DNA of 64,000 nucleotides from Microvirga puerhi (GCF_020089865.1 NZ_JAIRBM010000008.1:124001-188000), one strand, 5' to 3'. Positions 17,157 to 26,963 are shown, numbered from the stretch's first letter. The notes: generated by a model not told the origin, from the letters alone. Translations and numbers: made by a program.

Positions 17157-17900
17157 ATGAGATTCGCCCTGTTCCGCCGCGTCCCTGCGGACCCTCCCCA
17201 TCTCAAAGTTTCCCACGAAGGCCAAGCCTTCAAAGTGGCGCTGAAACGTCGTCCGACGGCCAAGCGGATCACCCTGCGTGTGTCCAATGCGACGGGCGAA
17301 GCGGTCATGACGATTCCGGAGCGCACGGACCTCGCGACGGCCCAGCGCTTCGCCGACAGCCATGGCGGCTGGATCGCAACCCGCCTCGCCAAAGTGCCCG
17401 TGCGCGTCCCGTTCGAGCCCGGTTCCCTCGTCCCCCTGCGTGGGGTGCCCCACAAGATCGTTCATTGGTCGAACATTAGGGGAACAACGCAGGCTGCCCG
17501 GGCCAGTGACGGGACGCCGATCCTGGCCGTCTCGGGCGACGGTCCGCATGTGGCGCGCCGCGTCCAGGACTTCCTCGAGATGGAGGCCAAGCGCGACTTC
17601 GCCGAGGCCGTGAAGCGCCATACTGCTGCGCTCGGCCTGAAGGCGAAGCGGATTACGGTCCGCGACACCAAAAGCCGCTGGGGCTCCTGCTCCGCGAGCG
17701 GCGCGTTGAGCTTTTCCTGGCGGCTGATCATGGCGCCGCCCTTCGTGCTCGACTACTTGGCTGCCCACGAAGTGGCGCATCTGCGTGAGCTGAACCATTC
17801 CCATCGGTTCTGGAAGCTGACGCACGACCTCTGCCCCCGGACGGAGGAGGCGGAGGCCTGGCTGAAGGCCTATGGCAGCGCCCTGCACCGGTTCGGTTGA
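17157..17900 (+). CDS. SprT/YgjP-like zinc metallopeptidase
   Basis: 247 residues. The C-terminal catalytic region contains SRWGSCSASGALSFSWRLIM followed by YLAAHEVAHLRELNHSHRFW, i.e. HEVAH (HExxH) at about residue 204 with a downstream His (NHSHRFW) as third ligand. This is the DUF45/YgjP-like family. I prefer ATG 17157 (MRFALFRRVP) over an upstream ATG at 17028, whose added 43 residues look non-coding. It ends one base before the convergent membrane protein. Cellular substrate is unknown. Confidence 0.88.
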   Translation: MRFALFRRVPADPPHLKVSHEGQAFKVALKRRPTAKRITLRVSNATGEAVMTIPERTDLATAQRFADSHGGWIATRLAKVPVRVPFEPGSLVPLRGVPHKIVHWSNIRGTTQAARASDGTPILAVSGDGPHVARRVQDFLEMEAKRDFAEAVKRHTAALGLKAKRITVRDTKSRWGSCSASGALSFSWRLIMAPPFVLDYLAAHEVAHLRELNHSHRFWKLTHDLCPRTEEAEAWLKAYGSALHRFG

Positions 17901-17901
17901 T

Positions 17902-20349
17902 TCATGAAGGCGCTGCCGAACGCTGCGGCGCCTCGAAACACCTGAGGAGCATCAGGGCCGGGCCGAGGAGCAGGAGGTAGCAGATCGCCCCGACCCTCAA
18001 GGTCGTATCGATTCCGAACTCGATGCTCACCAGCACGGCGACGCTGGCCGCAAGCACACCAGCCGCCCCGTTGATCCCCCAGAACCATGGCGTCGGCCCC
18101 TCATCCACCTGTGAGACCAGCCGCATCCCGGTGGGAAATCCGAAGCCCATGAGGAAACCGGCCGGCGCCAGGACGACGACCGCTAGACCCGCCCGAAGCA
18201 GCAGGCCAGCGCTTTCGAGCCGGAGCAGGATGTCCGGCAGCCACCAGGGCAGAACCAGCAGATAGAGGCTCGTCAAGATCGGCCAGATGAGAAGTCTGAG
18301 GCGATTGTCGAGAGGAAAGCGCTCCGAGGCCAGGCTGCCGATCCCAGTCGACAAGATCAGACTGAAGAGCACGACACTGAGCGAATAGACGGGGTGGCCG
18401 AGGAAGACGCTCATGCGCTGGAGCAGGGCAATCTCGGCCATCATGAATCCGATTCCGATCAGGGCGAAATAGGCGGTGCCGGCAACCGTCAGTGGAGCTG
18501 CAGCCGTGGTCACGGTGGAGCGGAGGGGAACGATGATCGTCGCCACGACCAGGACCGCCGAGATGAGGATCAGAATGGCGAGCGTCAGGGTCGCACTCAG
18601 GTTGCCGCCATAGACGCCGGGCCGGGATGCCAAAGCGAAGAGGTCGTGGTCGGGCAGGCGATCGAGGCGCAGCTGGTTGAAGAAGAAGGGTCGCGCATCG
18701 GTCGGGGCGCTCAGGTCGAGATAAGAATCCGCCGTGGCGCGCTGGAGCGCGGCGGGATCGGTGGCCGTGACGATGCGCTCGAGCAGGGGTGAGGCCGCTG
18801 GCTTTCCGGGATCGAGCAGGACCGGGAATTCGTAAGTTGCCGCGGATTGTCTCAAGGCAGCCAGGGCCTCATCGGATAAGGGCGAGCGCGACATCACCAG
18901 AGTGGCGATGCTGCCCGAGGCGCCCATGAACAGGTGCCGCTTCGGCTCGGCTACTCCGAGGTCCTGAAGGGTGGCCACCGCGAGGCTCACCATGCGGCCG
19001 GTCTCGTTGACCTCGCCGGGCGCGTACCAGCGGCTCACGGTGAAGACGCCTCCCGGCGTCAGGCGGCTGAGGAAGATCCGCCAGGCCTCGACCGTATAGA
19101 GCCCGTTTTCCGATAGGGTGAAGGCGCCCGCTCCCGTGGCGGCCCAGGTGTCGATCAGGCTCATCTGGATCACGTCGAAGGAGCGCTCCGTCCGGGCGAA
19201 CCAGCTTCGCGCCTCGTCGACCTCGAAGGCGAGGTTGGGCAGGCGGCCGATCGCGGTCTCGCCGGAGAGGCGCCGGGTCAGCAGATCGACGAAAATCGGA
19301 TTGATCTCGACGCCGACCAGATCGGGCACGCCGAAGAGGCGCGCCGACAGAAGGTCCCGCCCGCCGCCGACGCCGATCACCGCACCGGTCCGGTGACCGG
19401 GAATCGCGTGAGCGAGATTGGTCACGTCGTAGCGGAGGAACGACACCTCCTCGATATTGCCGGAGAACCGGTAGACCGCGGTGGCGGCGCCTCCGTCGAT
19501 GTGCATCCAGCGCTCGTCGATCAGCGGCGGCACGAAACGCGGCGAGGGACCCCAGAGCACGGGCTGGGTCATCCGGCTCTGCCCGATCGTGATGCGCGAG
19601 AACGAATTCCATTTCTCGTATGCGATGGTTGCCGGCTGCTCGATATTGTCCTTCACGACCGTCGGCCGGACGCCCTCCTTGAGGCTGTTGGCGCCGGCGA
19701 GGAGGACGAGAGCCGCGAGGATCAGCGTGCGGTGCCGGAACAGCTTCGCGCCGATCTTTGCGCCGGCGGGAATTTCTCCCAGCCCGCCATGGCCCGCGAA
19801 ACATGCCCCGCCCACGGCGATCAGAGCGGCGATCCACAGCACGGCGGAAGGGCCGCTGACGAGGTTGAGCATCGCCAAAGCCCCGAGGCAACCCAGCGCC
19901 GCGCCGAGGAGGTCCGCGCCGTAGACGATACCGATCGGGTAGGGGCTGCGGGTCAGGGCGAAACTGACGACGATCCCTGAAAAGAAGAAGGGCAGCGCCA
20001 GGGCGATGGCGAATTCGGTCCAGACCACCAGCGACATGACCGAGGCCGGAAGGCTCGTGACGATGGTCAATTGCACCAGAAGCGCCAGGACGCTCGTGAG
20101 GGCGAAGCAGAGCGACGCGACGGCCAGATGGTAGGAGAGATACTCGGGACGATAGGTGCCGGGCCGGAGATAGACCCAGACGGCGCCGGCCGTGAGCCCG
20201 AACATCGCGATGCTGATCACGAAGAAGGCCAGATGGTACCAGGAGGTGACCGAGATGATCCGCGTCTCGACGATCTGCAGCATCAGCGTCGCCGCAGTGA
20301 CGAGCCCCAGGCCCACATAGAAGGGCAACCGTTCCGCAATCCTGTGCAA
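17902..20349 (-). CDS. Membrane-embedded spermidine-synthase-like protein
   Basis: 815 residues in three parts. The N-terminal ~215 residues hold about six to seven helices; the centre (about 300-560) is a methyltransferase-like spermidine synthase domain with AVIGVGGGRDLLSARLFGV and LVGVEINPIF for nucleotide binding; the C-terminal ~250 residues form another helix bundle (FALIGIGFMMAEIALLQRMS and GFLMGFGFPTGMRL). Such fused proteins are common in bacteria, but polyamine synthase activity is not established. No speD or adenosylmethionine genes are nearby. Confidence 0.82.
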   Translation of the reverse strand: MHRIAERLPFYVGLGLVTAATLMLQIVETRIISVTSWYHLAFFVISIAMFGLTAGAVWVYLRPGTYRPEYLSYHLAVASLCFALTSVLALLVQLTIVTSLPASVMSLVVWTEFAIALALPFFFSGIVVSFALTRSPYPIGIVYGADLLGAALGCLGALAMLNLVSGPSAVLWIAALIAVGGACFAGHGGLGEIPAGAKIGAKLFRHRTLILAALVLLAGANSLKEGVRPTVVKDNIEQPATIAYEKWNSFSRITIGQSRMTQPVLWGPSPRFVPPLIDERWMHIDGGAATAVYRFSGNIEEVSFLRYDVTNLAHAIPGHRTGAVIGVGGGRDLLSARLFGVPDLVGVEINPIFVDLLTRRLSGETAIGRLPNLAFEVDEARSWFARTERSFDVIQMSLIDTWAATGAGAFTLSENGLYTVEAWRIFLSRLTPGGVFTVSRWYAPGEVNETGRMVSLAVATLQDLGVAEPKRHLFMGASGSIATLVMSRSPLSDEALAALRQSAATYEFPVLLDPGKPAASPLLERIVTATDPAALQRATADSYLDLSAPTDARPFFFNQLRLDRLPDHDLFALASRPGVYGGNLSATLTLAILILISAVLVVATIIVPLRSTVTTAAAPLTVAGTAYFALIGIGFMMAEIALLQRMSVFLGHPVYSLSVVLFSLILSTGIGSLASERFPLDNRLRLLIWPILTSLYLLVLPWWLPDILLRLESAGLLLRAGLAVVVLAPAGFLMGFGFPTGMRLVSQVDEGPTPWFWGINGAAGVLAASVAVLVSIEFGIDTTLRVGAICYLLLLGPALMLLRCFEAPQRSAAPS

Positions 20350-20599
20350 CCCGCGCCTCCATGCCTGGGCGCATCGACACTTGTCGCCGCTCAGCCGGCT
20401 AGAGGGTCTGTCGGACCCGTCACTGCGGGCTCATCGGCACGAGATCCGATGCTGAAGGACTTCTACCGCGCGACTGTCCCATAATTCGGCCTTCCTGTCA
20501 GCTTGACCGGGATTCGTCCCGAATCCGGTAAGAGGAGGTCGTGACAGATGCGCATTTTGCGCTTAGTCCGGCATGTCCCGTTCCTGCTGCGCCGCTGCC

Positions 20600-21799
20600 A
20601 TGCTCAAGCCCGATACCCTTGCCCTGACGATTCTGCTCGCGCTTCTGACGTCGCTCGGGCCGCTCTCGACCGACATGTATCTGCCGGCCCTGCCGTCGAT
20701 CGCGGTCGAGCTTGGGGCAAGCACGGGACAGGCGCAGCTCACCCTCTCGGCCTTTCTCCTCGGCTTCGCGGCCGGGCAATTCTTCTATGGTCCGATTTCC
20801 GATAGGGTCGGCCGGAAGCCGATGCTGCTGTTCGGTCTCGGGCTCTTCACGCTCGCAAGCCTCGTCTGCGCCGTCGCGCCGTCCATCGAGACCCTGATCG
20901 CCGCCCGTTTCCTGCAGGCGCTCGGCGCCTCTGGCCCCATCGTCCTGGCCCGTGCCATCGTGCGCGACTTCTACGAGGGGCCGCGCGCGGGGCGGGAATT
21001 GTCGCGGATGGGCACGATCATGGGCGTCGTCCCGGCCCTGGCGCCGGTGATCGGAGGCTTGGTCACCCAGGCGGGCGGCTGGCGCATGAACTTCATCGTC
21101 ACCATCCTGGGCGGCGCCGCGCTCGCCGCCGCGGTGGTCTGGCGGCTGCCTGAACCGATCCGGCAGAAATCGCCTCACCCCATATCCTTCCCGGCGATCC
21201 TCAGAGGATTCCGCAGCCTGCTGCGCCATCCGGCCTACCGGATCTATGTGGCCCTGGCGATGCTCACCTATGGCGGCCTGTTCGCCTTCATCTCCGGCTC
21301 TTCCTTCGTGCTGCAGGAGATCTACGGCCTCGGCCAGCTCCCTTACGCCTTCTCGTTCGGCTTCATGGTGATCGGCTACATTGCCGGCACATCGCTGGCG
21401 CAACGCCTCGTCGGGCCGCGCGGCCTCGACGGCACGATCCGGATCGGCGTGACATGCCTCGCGGCGGGCGGCCTGCTCATGCTGGTCCTGGTGGCGATCG
21501 GGATCGGTTCCTTCATGGCGATCACCGGCCCCATGGCGATCTATGCCCTCGGCGTCGGCCTGACCATGCCGCAGGCCATGGCCTCGGCCCTGATGCCGTT
21601 CCCGGAGCGCGCCGGCGCCGCCTCGTCGCTGCTGGGGATCTGCCAGATGACTTTCGCGGCGATTCTCGGCATCGTGCTCGGCCAGAATCTCGGAGCCTCC
21701 GCGCTGCCGCTGCCGCTCACCATCGCGGCGACCGGAACGCTTGCCCTGCTGCTCTTCTCCGCGACGGGACGGGCGCGGAGCAGCGAGGCGGCGGCCTGA
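20600..21799 (+). CDS. Bcr/CflA-family MFS drug efflux transporter
   Basis: 12-helix MFS pump of about 399 residues. The first helix region LTSLGPLSTDMYLPALPSIA and motif A FYGPISDRVGRKPMLLFGL are diagnostic of the Bcr/CflA family; ALGASGPIVLARAIVRDFYE is the family's helix 4-5 segment. Start set at ATG 20600 (MLKPDTLAL) by family alignment from memory. A stronger SD (AGAGGAGG at 20531-20538) lies before an out-of-frame ATG at 20548, so initiation may be unusual. The cupin and acetyltransferase genes follow on the same strand with 35- and 21-bp gaps. Confidence 0.88.
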   Translation: MLKPDTLALTILLALLTSLGPLSTDMYLPALPSIAVELGASTGQAQLTLSAFLLGFAAGQFFYGPISDRVGRKPMLLFGLGLFTLASLVCAVAPSIETLIAARFLQALGASGPIVLARAIVRDFYEGPRAGRELSRMGTIMGVVPALAPVIGGLVTQAGGWRMNFIVTILGGAALAAAVVWRLPEPIRQKSPHPISFPAILRGFRSLLRHPAYRIYVALAMLTYGGLFAFISGSSFVLQEIYGLGQLPYAFSFGFMVIGYIAGTSLAQRLVGPRGLDGTIRIGVTCLAAGGLLMLVLVAIGIGSFMAITGPMAIYALGVGLTMPQAMASALMPFPERAGAASSLLGICQMTFAAILGIVLGQNLGASALPLPLTIAATGTLALLLFSATGRARSSEAAA

Positions 21800-21834
21800 T
21801 CGCTACGATCGCATGTTTCTTCGAAAGGCTGACC

Positions 21835-22335
21835 ATGTCCCACGGTGAACGTCCCTCCTTCATCCGGAACTACAGCGACATCCAGAACGACGACGGTGTG
21901 CGGTTTCAGGGAACGGATGAACTCAGAAGCATCGGTTCTCCCTTCTCGCCGGCGCTCGGCCTGACGCGGCTCGGCATCCATCACGAACTGCTGCCGCCGG
22001 GCCGCAGAACGTCGCTTCCGCATGCGGAGAGCGCCGAGGAGGAGTTCGTCTATGTGCTCGAAGGAACGCCGGACGTCTGGATCGATGGCGATCTGTTCCG
22101 GCTTGCACCGGGCGACGGCGTTGGCTTTCCCGCCGGAACCGGGATCGCGCACAGCTTCCTCAACAACACCGACAAGCCGGTGCGGCTTCTGGTGGTCGGC
22201 GAGGCCACCAAGCCGGAGAACCGGATCGTCTATCCGGCCAATCCCGAACGCCGTGCGTTACGGACCGATTGGTGGGAGGATGCGCCGGTTCGTCCCCTCG
22301 GGCCGCATGATGGCAAGGCGCGCGCACCGAAATAG
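21835..22335 (+). CDS. Cupin-domain protein
   Basis: 166-residue single-domain cupin. Cupin motif 1 reads LPHAESAEEEFVYVLEGTPD, motif 2 GDGVGFPAGTGIAHSFLNNT. The metal-binding pattern has one His and two Glu in motif 1 and a His in motif 2, so metal binding is plausible. A conserved tail RIVYPANPERRALRTDWWED is shared with proteins sometimes annotated as auxin-binding or sugar isomerase-like. Starts at ATG 21835. Substrate unknown. Confidence 0.87.
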   Translation: MSHGERPSFIRNYSDIQNDDGVRFQGTDELRSIGSPFSPALGLTRLGIHHELLPPGRRTSLPHAESAEEEFVYVLEGTPDVWIDGDLFRLAPGDGVGFPAGTGIAHSFLNNTDKPVRLLVVGEATKPENRIVYPANPERRALRTDWWEDAPVRPLGPHDGKARAPK

Positions 22336-22356
22336 GTCCGAGAGACCGGGCAAGCC

Positions 22357-22818
22357 ATGTTCACCATCCGCAGGGCCCATGCCAAGGATCGCAAGGCCAT
22401 CGAGGCGATCGTGGAAGCTGCTTATTCCGGCTACGTTCCGCGCATCGGACGCGAGCCCGGACCGATGCTCGACGATTACGCGACGCTGATCGCGGATCAT
22501 CGCGTGCACGTGCTGGTGGACGAGGACGGCATCCGTGGCCTCGTGGTGCTCGTGCTGGAAGAAACGGCGATGCTTCTCGACAATATCGCCGTCGATCCGC
22601 AGGCTCAGGGCCGCGGCTATGGACGAGCGCTTCTCGATTTCGCGGAACGGCGGGCTCGCGAAGCGGGATGCCGTGTCCTGCGCCTTTATACGAATGAAGC
22701 CATGACCGAGAACCTGACGCTCTATGGGCGCTTCGGTTTCGTTGAAACGCATCGCGCCGAGGAGAACGGCTTCAGGCGCGTCTACATGACGAAGCTTTTG
22801 TCGCCTCGCCATGCCTGA
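22357..22818 (+). CDS. GNAT-family N-acetyltransferase
   Basis: 153 residues with the GNAT core: beta strand AMLLDNIAVDPQAQGRGYGR, where QGRGYG is the acetyl-CoA pyrophosphate loop, followed by ALLDFAERRAREAGCRVLRL and the terminal TLYGRFGFVETHR. Probably acetylates a small molecule or amino group. Third gene of the Bcr-cupin-GNAT run; neighbours suggest a detoxification role, but nothing specific. A hairpin terminator lies downstream. Confidence 0.88.
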   Translation: MFTIRRAHAKDRKAIEAIVEAAYSGYVPRIGREPGPMLDDYATLIADHRVHVLVDEDGIRGLVVLVLEETAMLLDNIAVDPQAQGRGYGRALLDFAERRAREAGCRVLRLYTNEAMTENLTLYGRFGFVETHRAEENGFRRVYMTKLLSPRHA

Positions 22819-22876
22819 CCGAGCGCTTTAGCCGGATTTGCCGGAGATTGCCGGCGGGCCGTGATGAAGCGTCGGT

Positions 22877-22911
22877 ATCGGAGCGGCTCCGTGGGAGGAG
22901 GCCGCTCCGAT
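22877..22911. terminator. Bidirectional hairpin terminator
   Basis: ATCGGAGCGGC (22877-22887) and GCCGCTCCGAT (22901-22911) are an 11-bp perfect inverted repeat with a 13-base loop. It sits between the convergent acetyltransferase and RTX genes, 8 bp before the RTX stop, and is followed by CGTTT on the plus strand. Confidence 0.7.
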
Positions 22912-22918
22912 CGTTTGA

Positions 22919-25900
22919 TCAGATGACGAAGAAGGCGGAGGCCGTCAGGACCGGCTTCGTCGTGAGTGTCGCGACGAGGACCGCGCTGCCCGCTCCGTTC
23001 CCATCCGCATCGTAGAACACCTTGCCAGTGGCTTGGTCGTACATGATCCGGTCGTCCGCATCCATGGCGGCCGTTCCGAGCACGAAGGCCTTTGCCTGGA
23101 GCGCGCCGATGTCGAAGGCTCCAAAGCCTTTGAAGACAGACCGCGCCAGATAGATATGGTCGTTGTCCTTCGTGTTGAAGTCGAGGATCGTATCCGCACC
23201 GGCCTTGGTGGGATCCGTATCGAACAGGAACACGTCGGAACCGAGCCCGCCGGTCAGACGATCGTCGCCGGCCCCACCGGCGAGAGTGTCGTTCCCGGCG
23301 CCGCCGGAGAGCGTGTCGTGACCGCTGCCGCCGCGGATCAGATCCGCTGCTGCCGTGCCGGTGACGTTCTCAGGGCTCACGTCGCTGACGGTAAGCGTGA
23401 AGGTTTTGGAGATCGATGTCGTGCCGTCGCTCGCCGCGAGCTTGACCTGGAACGAAGTGGCCTGCTCGTAGTCGATCTTGGTGTTGTTCTTCACGCGCAG
23501 CTCGTTGTTCACGAGTTCGACGCGCCCGCCGCCGTCGTCGAGTAATGTGTAAGTCAGGCCGTTCTGATCCGGATCGTTGGCGTTGACGATCGCAATGGTC
23601 TGGCCGATTGCCGTATGTTCCTGAACCACCGTGTTCGACAGTTTCAGATCGACCGGGGCTTGGTTCACGTTCGTGACGGTGATCGCCACGGCACCCATGA
23701 CCTTCGTGCTGTACCCGTCGGTGACATAGACGCCATAGTTGAAGGTGGTGTCCGCATTCACCTGGATCAGGGATGGATCTCTGACCTGGATCGTGCCGTT
23801 GACGATCTCGAACCGCCCGTCCCCGCTGACCTGCCCGTTGGTGCCACCCAGGGCATTGACGAAGGTGTAGTTCAACGGATCGTTGTCCGCATCCGTCGCA
23901 GACAGCGTCCCGACTACCGTGTGAGCGGCCGCTGACTCGGACACCTTGCCGTTGCCTTGGAGAACCGGTGCCGTCGGGACATGGTTTGCATCCGCGACAT
24001 TGATCGCAATGGTGCTCGACGCCGAGCCGCCGTGGCCGTCGGACGCGGTCACCGCGTAGGTGAAAGTCTCGTTCTTATCGACCTGGAGCCATTGCGGATT
24101 GTTGACCACGACGGTCCCGTTCACAATCTTGAAGCGGCCGTCGGCGCTGATCAGGCCGTTGGAATTGGTTTGAGCCCAATCGAAGGTAAGAGTGAGAGGA
24201 TCGCCGTCTGGGTCGGAGGCTGACAGCGTTCCGACAAGCTGCCCAGCGCTTGCCCTGTCGGTGGTGTTGCCGCCCACAAAGATCGGTGCGTTCGGCGCCT
24301 GGTTGACGTGTCCGACCGCAACCGAATTGACGGTCGCAAAATCGGTCACAGACGCTGTGGCTCCGCTCGAATCCGTGATGGTGATCGAGAAGGATGTGGC
24401 CTCGACGGTGCCGGCTGCCGCATTCGGCCTGTCGGTCGGATTAAACAAAAGCGACGCGACGGCTGCTCGCGCATCCTGGAGGATGCCGACGAAGGTGAAG
24501 ATGCCAGTGGCGGCGTCGTAGGTGCCGCCCTGTACCGGCACGAGAGCCCCTTTGCCCGCGACATCCAGCATGATCTTGACGGTGACAACGTCGTTCGCAT
24601 TCAGCTCGTTCATCGCCACATAGCCGAACGGCTGGACGAGATTCGCGTTCTCCGTATCGTAGATCGTGAAGAAGTGAGGGGCATAGGAGATCCATGGCGC
24701 ACGGTTCACCGTGGTGGACGTGACCGACACGTTGGAGTTCGGCGTTGCCCCAGCACCTTCCACATCCGTCACAGTGACGGTGAAGCCGGTCGTCTGCGTG
24801 CTGCCGACCGCGCCATTAGGGCGATCGGTCGGATCAAAGACGAGGTTGCGCAAGGCGTCCTGAACCTGCGCCGCCGTTCCCGTGACGGTGTAGCGCAGCG
24901 TTTGCGGATCATAGGAGCCGATGCCGCCGGTATTCGTCAGCACGCCATCATTGTGGTTCATGGTGACGACGGCCGTTACCGTGGCGCTGTCGGTGTCCGT
25001 GACGGTGATCGACGAGAATGGATTGATGACTTGGTTGTCGTCCACGTTCAGGGTCACGGGAGAGCCAAGTCCGCCGATCACGGGAGCGGAATTGCTTCCG
25101 AGGATGCTGCCCTCGCCGACGAATTGGATGTGCTCGATGTTGGCGAGCTTGGTCCCGTCATAGTTCTTGACCGAGATGATGACCGTGTCGTTGCCGCTAT
25201 ACTGGCCGTTGAGCTCGATGACGACATCACCAAGGTCGCGGATATAGTAGACATCATCGCCGTCGCCGCCGATCATCGTATCGTTGCCGGCGCCGCCATC
25301 GAGGGTGTCGTTCCCGTAACTGGTGCTGGTCAGCTTGTTGTCGCTGCTATTGCCGATCAGGGTTCCATTGTACGCCGTGCTGACCAGATTCTCGAAATCG
25401 GCCTTAAGCGTGTAGCTGGAAAGATAGGTTTGGATGGTGTCGATGCCGCCGACATCGATCAGCACGTCGTTGATATCGCCCGTGATGTAATAGTCGTCGC
25501 CAAGCCCACCGACAAGCGTATCGACGTAGCCATCGCTGCCGGCGAGCGTATCGTTGCCGTTGCCGCCGTCCAAGGAATCGCTGCCGCCGAAGCCGCTGAT
25601 CTGGTCGTTGCCGTCGCCGCCCACGAGGGTGTTGTTATTGGCGCTGCCGGTGATCGTGTCGTTGCCGCCTGAGCCGATCAGCACGTTGATCTTGTAGATC
25701 CTGTCGACCGCAACTCGGGTGCCGTTGAAATATTCGTCCACCCATCCCTGGTCGATGTTGGCGTTGACCGCTCCTTTGCTCGGGCTGAGATCCTCGTAGG
25801 TGAGCACTGTCGTAAAGTTGCCGGTGATGGAGTTCCCGCTCGGCTGCGCGAAATTGCCGCTCGGCCCCATGCCCCCATGCACGGTGTCTTTGCCCTCGTT

Positions 25901-26917
25901 GGCAAAGATCGTGGTCCCCTTGCCGGCGTACAGAACGTCGTTCCCAAGGCTGCCGTCGATCGTGGAAAGGACATTGCCGCCATAGATCGTGTCGTTGCCT
26001 TCGCTGCCGACCAAATAGGTGACGTTGGACAGCGTGTCCTCGCCCTGGCCGCTCACATGGTTGGTGATCAGATTGGCGTTGATTGCCTGGGTGCCGAGAT
26101 AGACAACTTGGCCGTTGATGAGCGTGTCGTTGCCGGCACCGCCAATGAGCATGTCGTCGTTGCCGCCGCCGGTCAGGGTGTCGTTGCCGGCGCCACCGTC
26201 GATGATCCAGCCGGTGGCTGAGTTGCCGGCATAGATGACGTCGCCCTGCGCAGAGCCGGTGACCGCTTCGATATTGAGATAGGTGTCGAGGCTGCCCCAG
26301 GTGTCGGTTCCGGTACGGGACTGATAGGTCGCGGTGCCAAAGGTCCAGGCGGCATCGCTCAAGTTGACGACGATGCCCCCGCCGCCCGTCTCCTCCGCGT
26401 AGGAAACCAGATCGTAATCCCCGTCGCCGCCATCCATAGTGTCGTTGCCGGCCCCACCGACGAAATAATCATAGTCGGCATCGCCCTTGAGCAGGTCGGC
26501 GGCGCTACTTCCATAGAGTGTGTCGTTGCCGTCACCGCCGGAAATGGTGACAGCCGTCGTGGCGCTCAGATCGCCGAGCACGTCGTCGTCCATCGTGCCC
26601 GTAATGGTGTTGGCCGCGAGAGGCGCCGGGGCCATCGTGGTCTGCGTGCTCGATTCGTGGGATGTGGTACCGGCGAGGGACGCCGTTGTCTCAGTGTCGA
26701 TGATCGGAGGCAGGCCCGGAACGTGGTCGGGACGTGTGCCCGGGATATGCGCTAGCGTTGCCGGAACGGAATCATCGGAAGGGGCGCCGGCCGCGGCTAA
26801 GATGTCGGACTCGACCTGGATCTTGCCCGCATCGGCGCCTTTGCCCTCGAGGACGCTCAAGGCCTTCGGCTGCGCTACGCTCGTTCCGTTGCCACGGTTG
26901 GAAGCAAACCTCGTCAT
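22919..26917 (-). CDS. Large RTX/cadherin-repeat secreted protein
   Basis: 1332 residues. A short N-terminal region without Sec signal is followed by many calcium-binding RTX nonapeptides (GGDGNDTLYG, GGAGNDTMDGG, GGNGNDTLAG) from about 107 to 610. A region with two VCBS/DUF-like beta domains spans 614-870, three cadherin-like repeats (SASDPDGDPLTLTFDW, SATDADNDPLNYTFV, NANDPDQNGLTYTL) span 872-1180, and a last RTX run GGSGHDTLSGGAGNDTLAGG leads to a type I secretion C-terminus ending LTASAFFVI. Expected to leave by type I secretion and fold with Ca2+ outside, perhaps as adhesin or matrix protein. GGAGGAGAGG precedes the ATG. No type I exporter genes are adjacent. Confidence 0.9.
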   Translation of the reverse strand: MTRFASNRGNGTSVAQPKALSVLEGKGADAGKIQVESDILAAAGAPSDDSVPATLAHIPGTRPDHVPGLPPIIDTETTASLAGTTSHESSTQTTMAPAPLAANTITGTMDDDVLGDLSATTAVTISGGDGNDTLYGSSAADLLKGDADYDYFVGGAGNDTMDGGDGDYDLVSYAEETGGGGIVVNLSDAAWTFGTATYQSRTGTDTWGSLDTYLNIEAVTGSAQGDVIYAGNSATGWIIDGGAGNDTLTGGGNDDMLIGGAGNDTLINGQVVYLGTQAINANLITNHVSGQGEDTLSNVTYLVGSEGNDTIYGGNVLSTIDGSLGNDVLYAGKGTTIFANEGKDTVHGGMGPSGNFAQPSGNSITGNFTTVLTYEDLSPSKGAVNANIDQGWVDEYFNGTRVAVDRIYKINVLIGSGGNDTITGSANNNTLVGGDGNDQISGFGGSDSLDGGNGNDTLAGSDGYVDTLVGGLGDDYYITGDINDVLIDVGGIDTIQTYLSSYTLKADFENLVSTAYNGTLIGNSSDNKLTSTSYGNDTLDGGAGNDTMIGGDGDDVYYIRDLGDVVIELNGQYSGNDTVIISVKNYDGTKLANIEHIQFVGEGSILGSNSAPVIGGLGSPVTLNVDDNQVINPFSSITVTDTDSATVTAVVTMNHNDGVLTNTGGIGSYDPQTLRYTVTGTAAQVQDALRNLVFDPTDRPNGAVGSTQTTGFTVTVTDVEGAGATPNSNVSVTSTTVNRAPWISYAPHFFTIYDTENANLVQPFGYVAMNELNANDVVTVKIMLDVAGKGALVPVQGGTYDAATGIFTFVGILQDARAAVASLLFNPTDRPNAAAGTVEATSFSITITDSSGATASVTDFATVNSVAVGHVNQAPNAPIFVGGNTTDRASAGQLVGTLSASDPDGDPLTLTFDWAQTNSNGLISADGRFKIVNGTVVVNNPQWLQVDKNETFTYAVTASDGHGGSASSTIAINVADANHVPTAPVLQGNGKVSESAAAHTVVGTLSATDADNDPLNYTFVNALGGTNGQVSGDGRFEIVNGTIQVRDPSLIQVNADTTFNYGVYVTDGYSTKVMGAVAITVTNVNQAPVDLKLSNTVVQEHTAIGQTIAIVNANDPDQNGLTYTLLDDGGGRVELVNNELRVKNNTKIDYEQATSFQVKLAASDGTTSISKTFTLTVSDVSPENVTGTAAADLIRGGSGHDTLSGGAGNDTLAGGAGDDRLTGGLGSDVFLFDTDPTKAGADTILDFNTKDNDHIYLARSVFKGFGAFDIGALQAKAFVLGTAAMDADDRIMYDQATGKVFYDADGNGAGSAVLVATLTTKPVLTASAFFVI

Positions 26918-26963
26918 GACGCCCCTCTCCTCCGAAAGCGCCCGCCATCGCTGGCTCGGACGC

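Noticed and set aside
18869..20380. Minus-strand frame of 503 codons within the spermidine-synthase-like gene
   Set aside because: Out-of-frame shadow with extreme arginine content; the membrane protein frame has clear helices and motifs.
24308..25672. Long plus-strand frame of 454 codons opposite the RTX gene
   Set aside because: Mirror of the repeated RTX/cadherin sequence; no family features, only Val/Ala/Asp/Arg-rich repeats.
22919..26600. Repeated sequence as a CRISPR array
   Set aside because: Repeats are in-frame RTX nonapeptide codons inside a long gene, with no constant repeat/spacer pattern.
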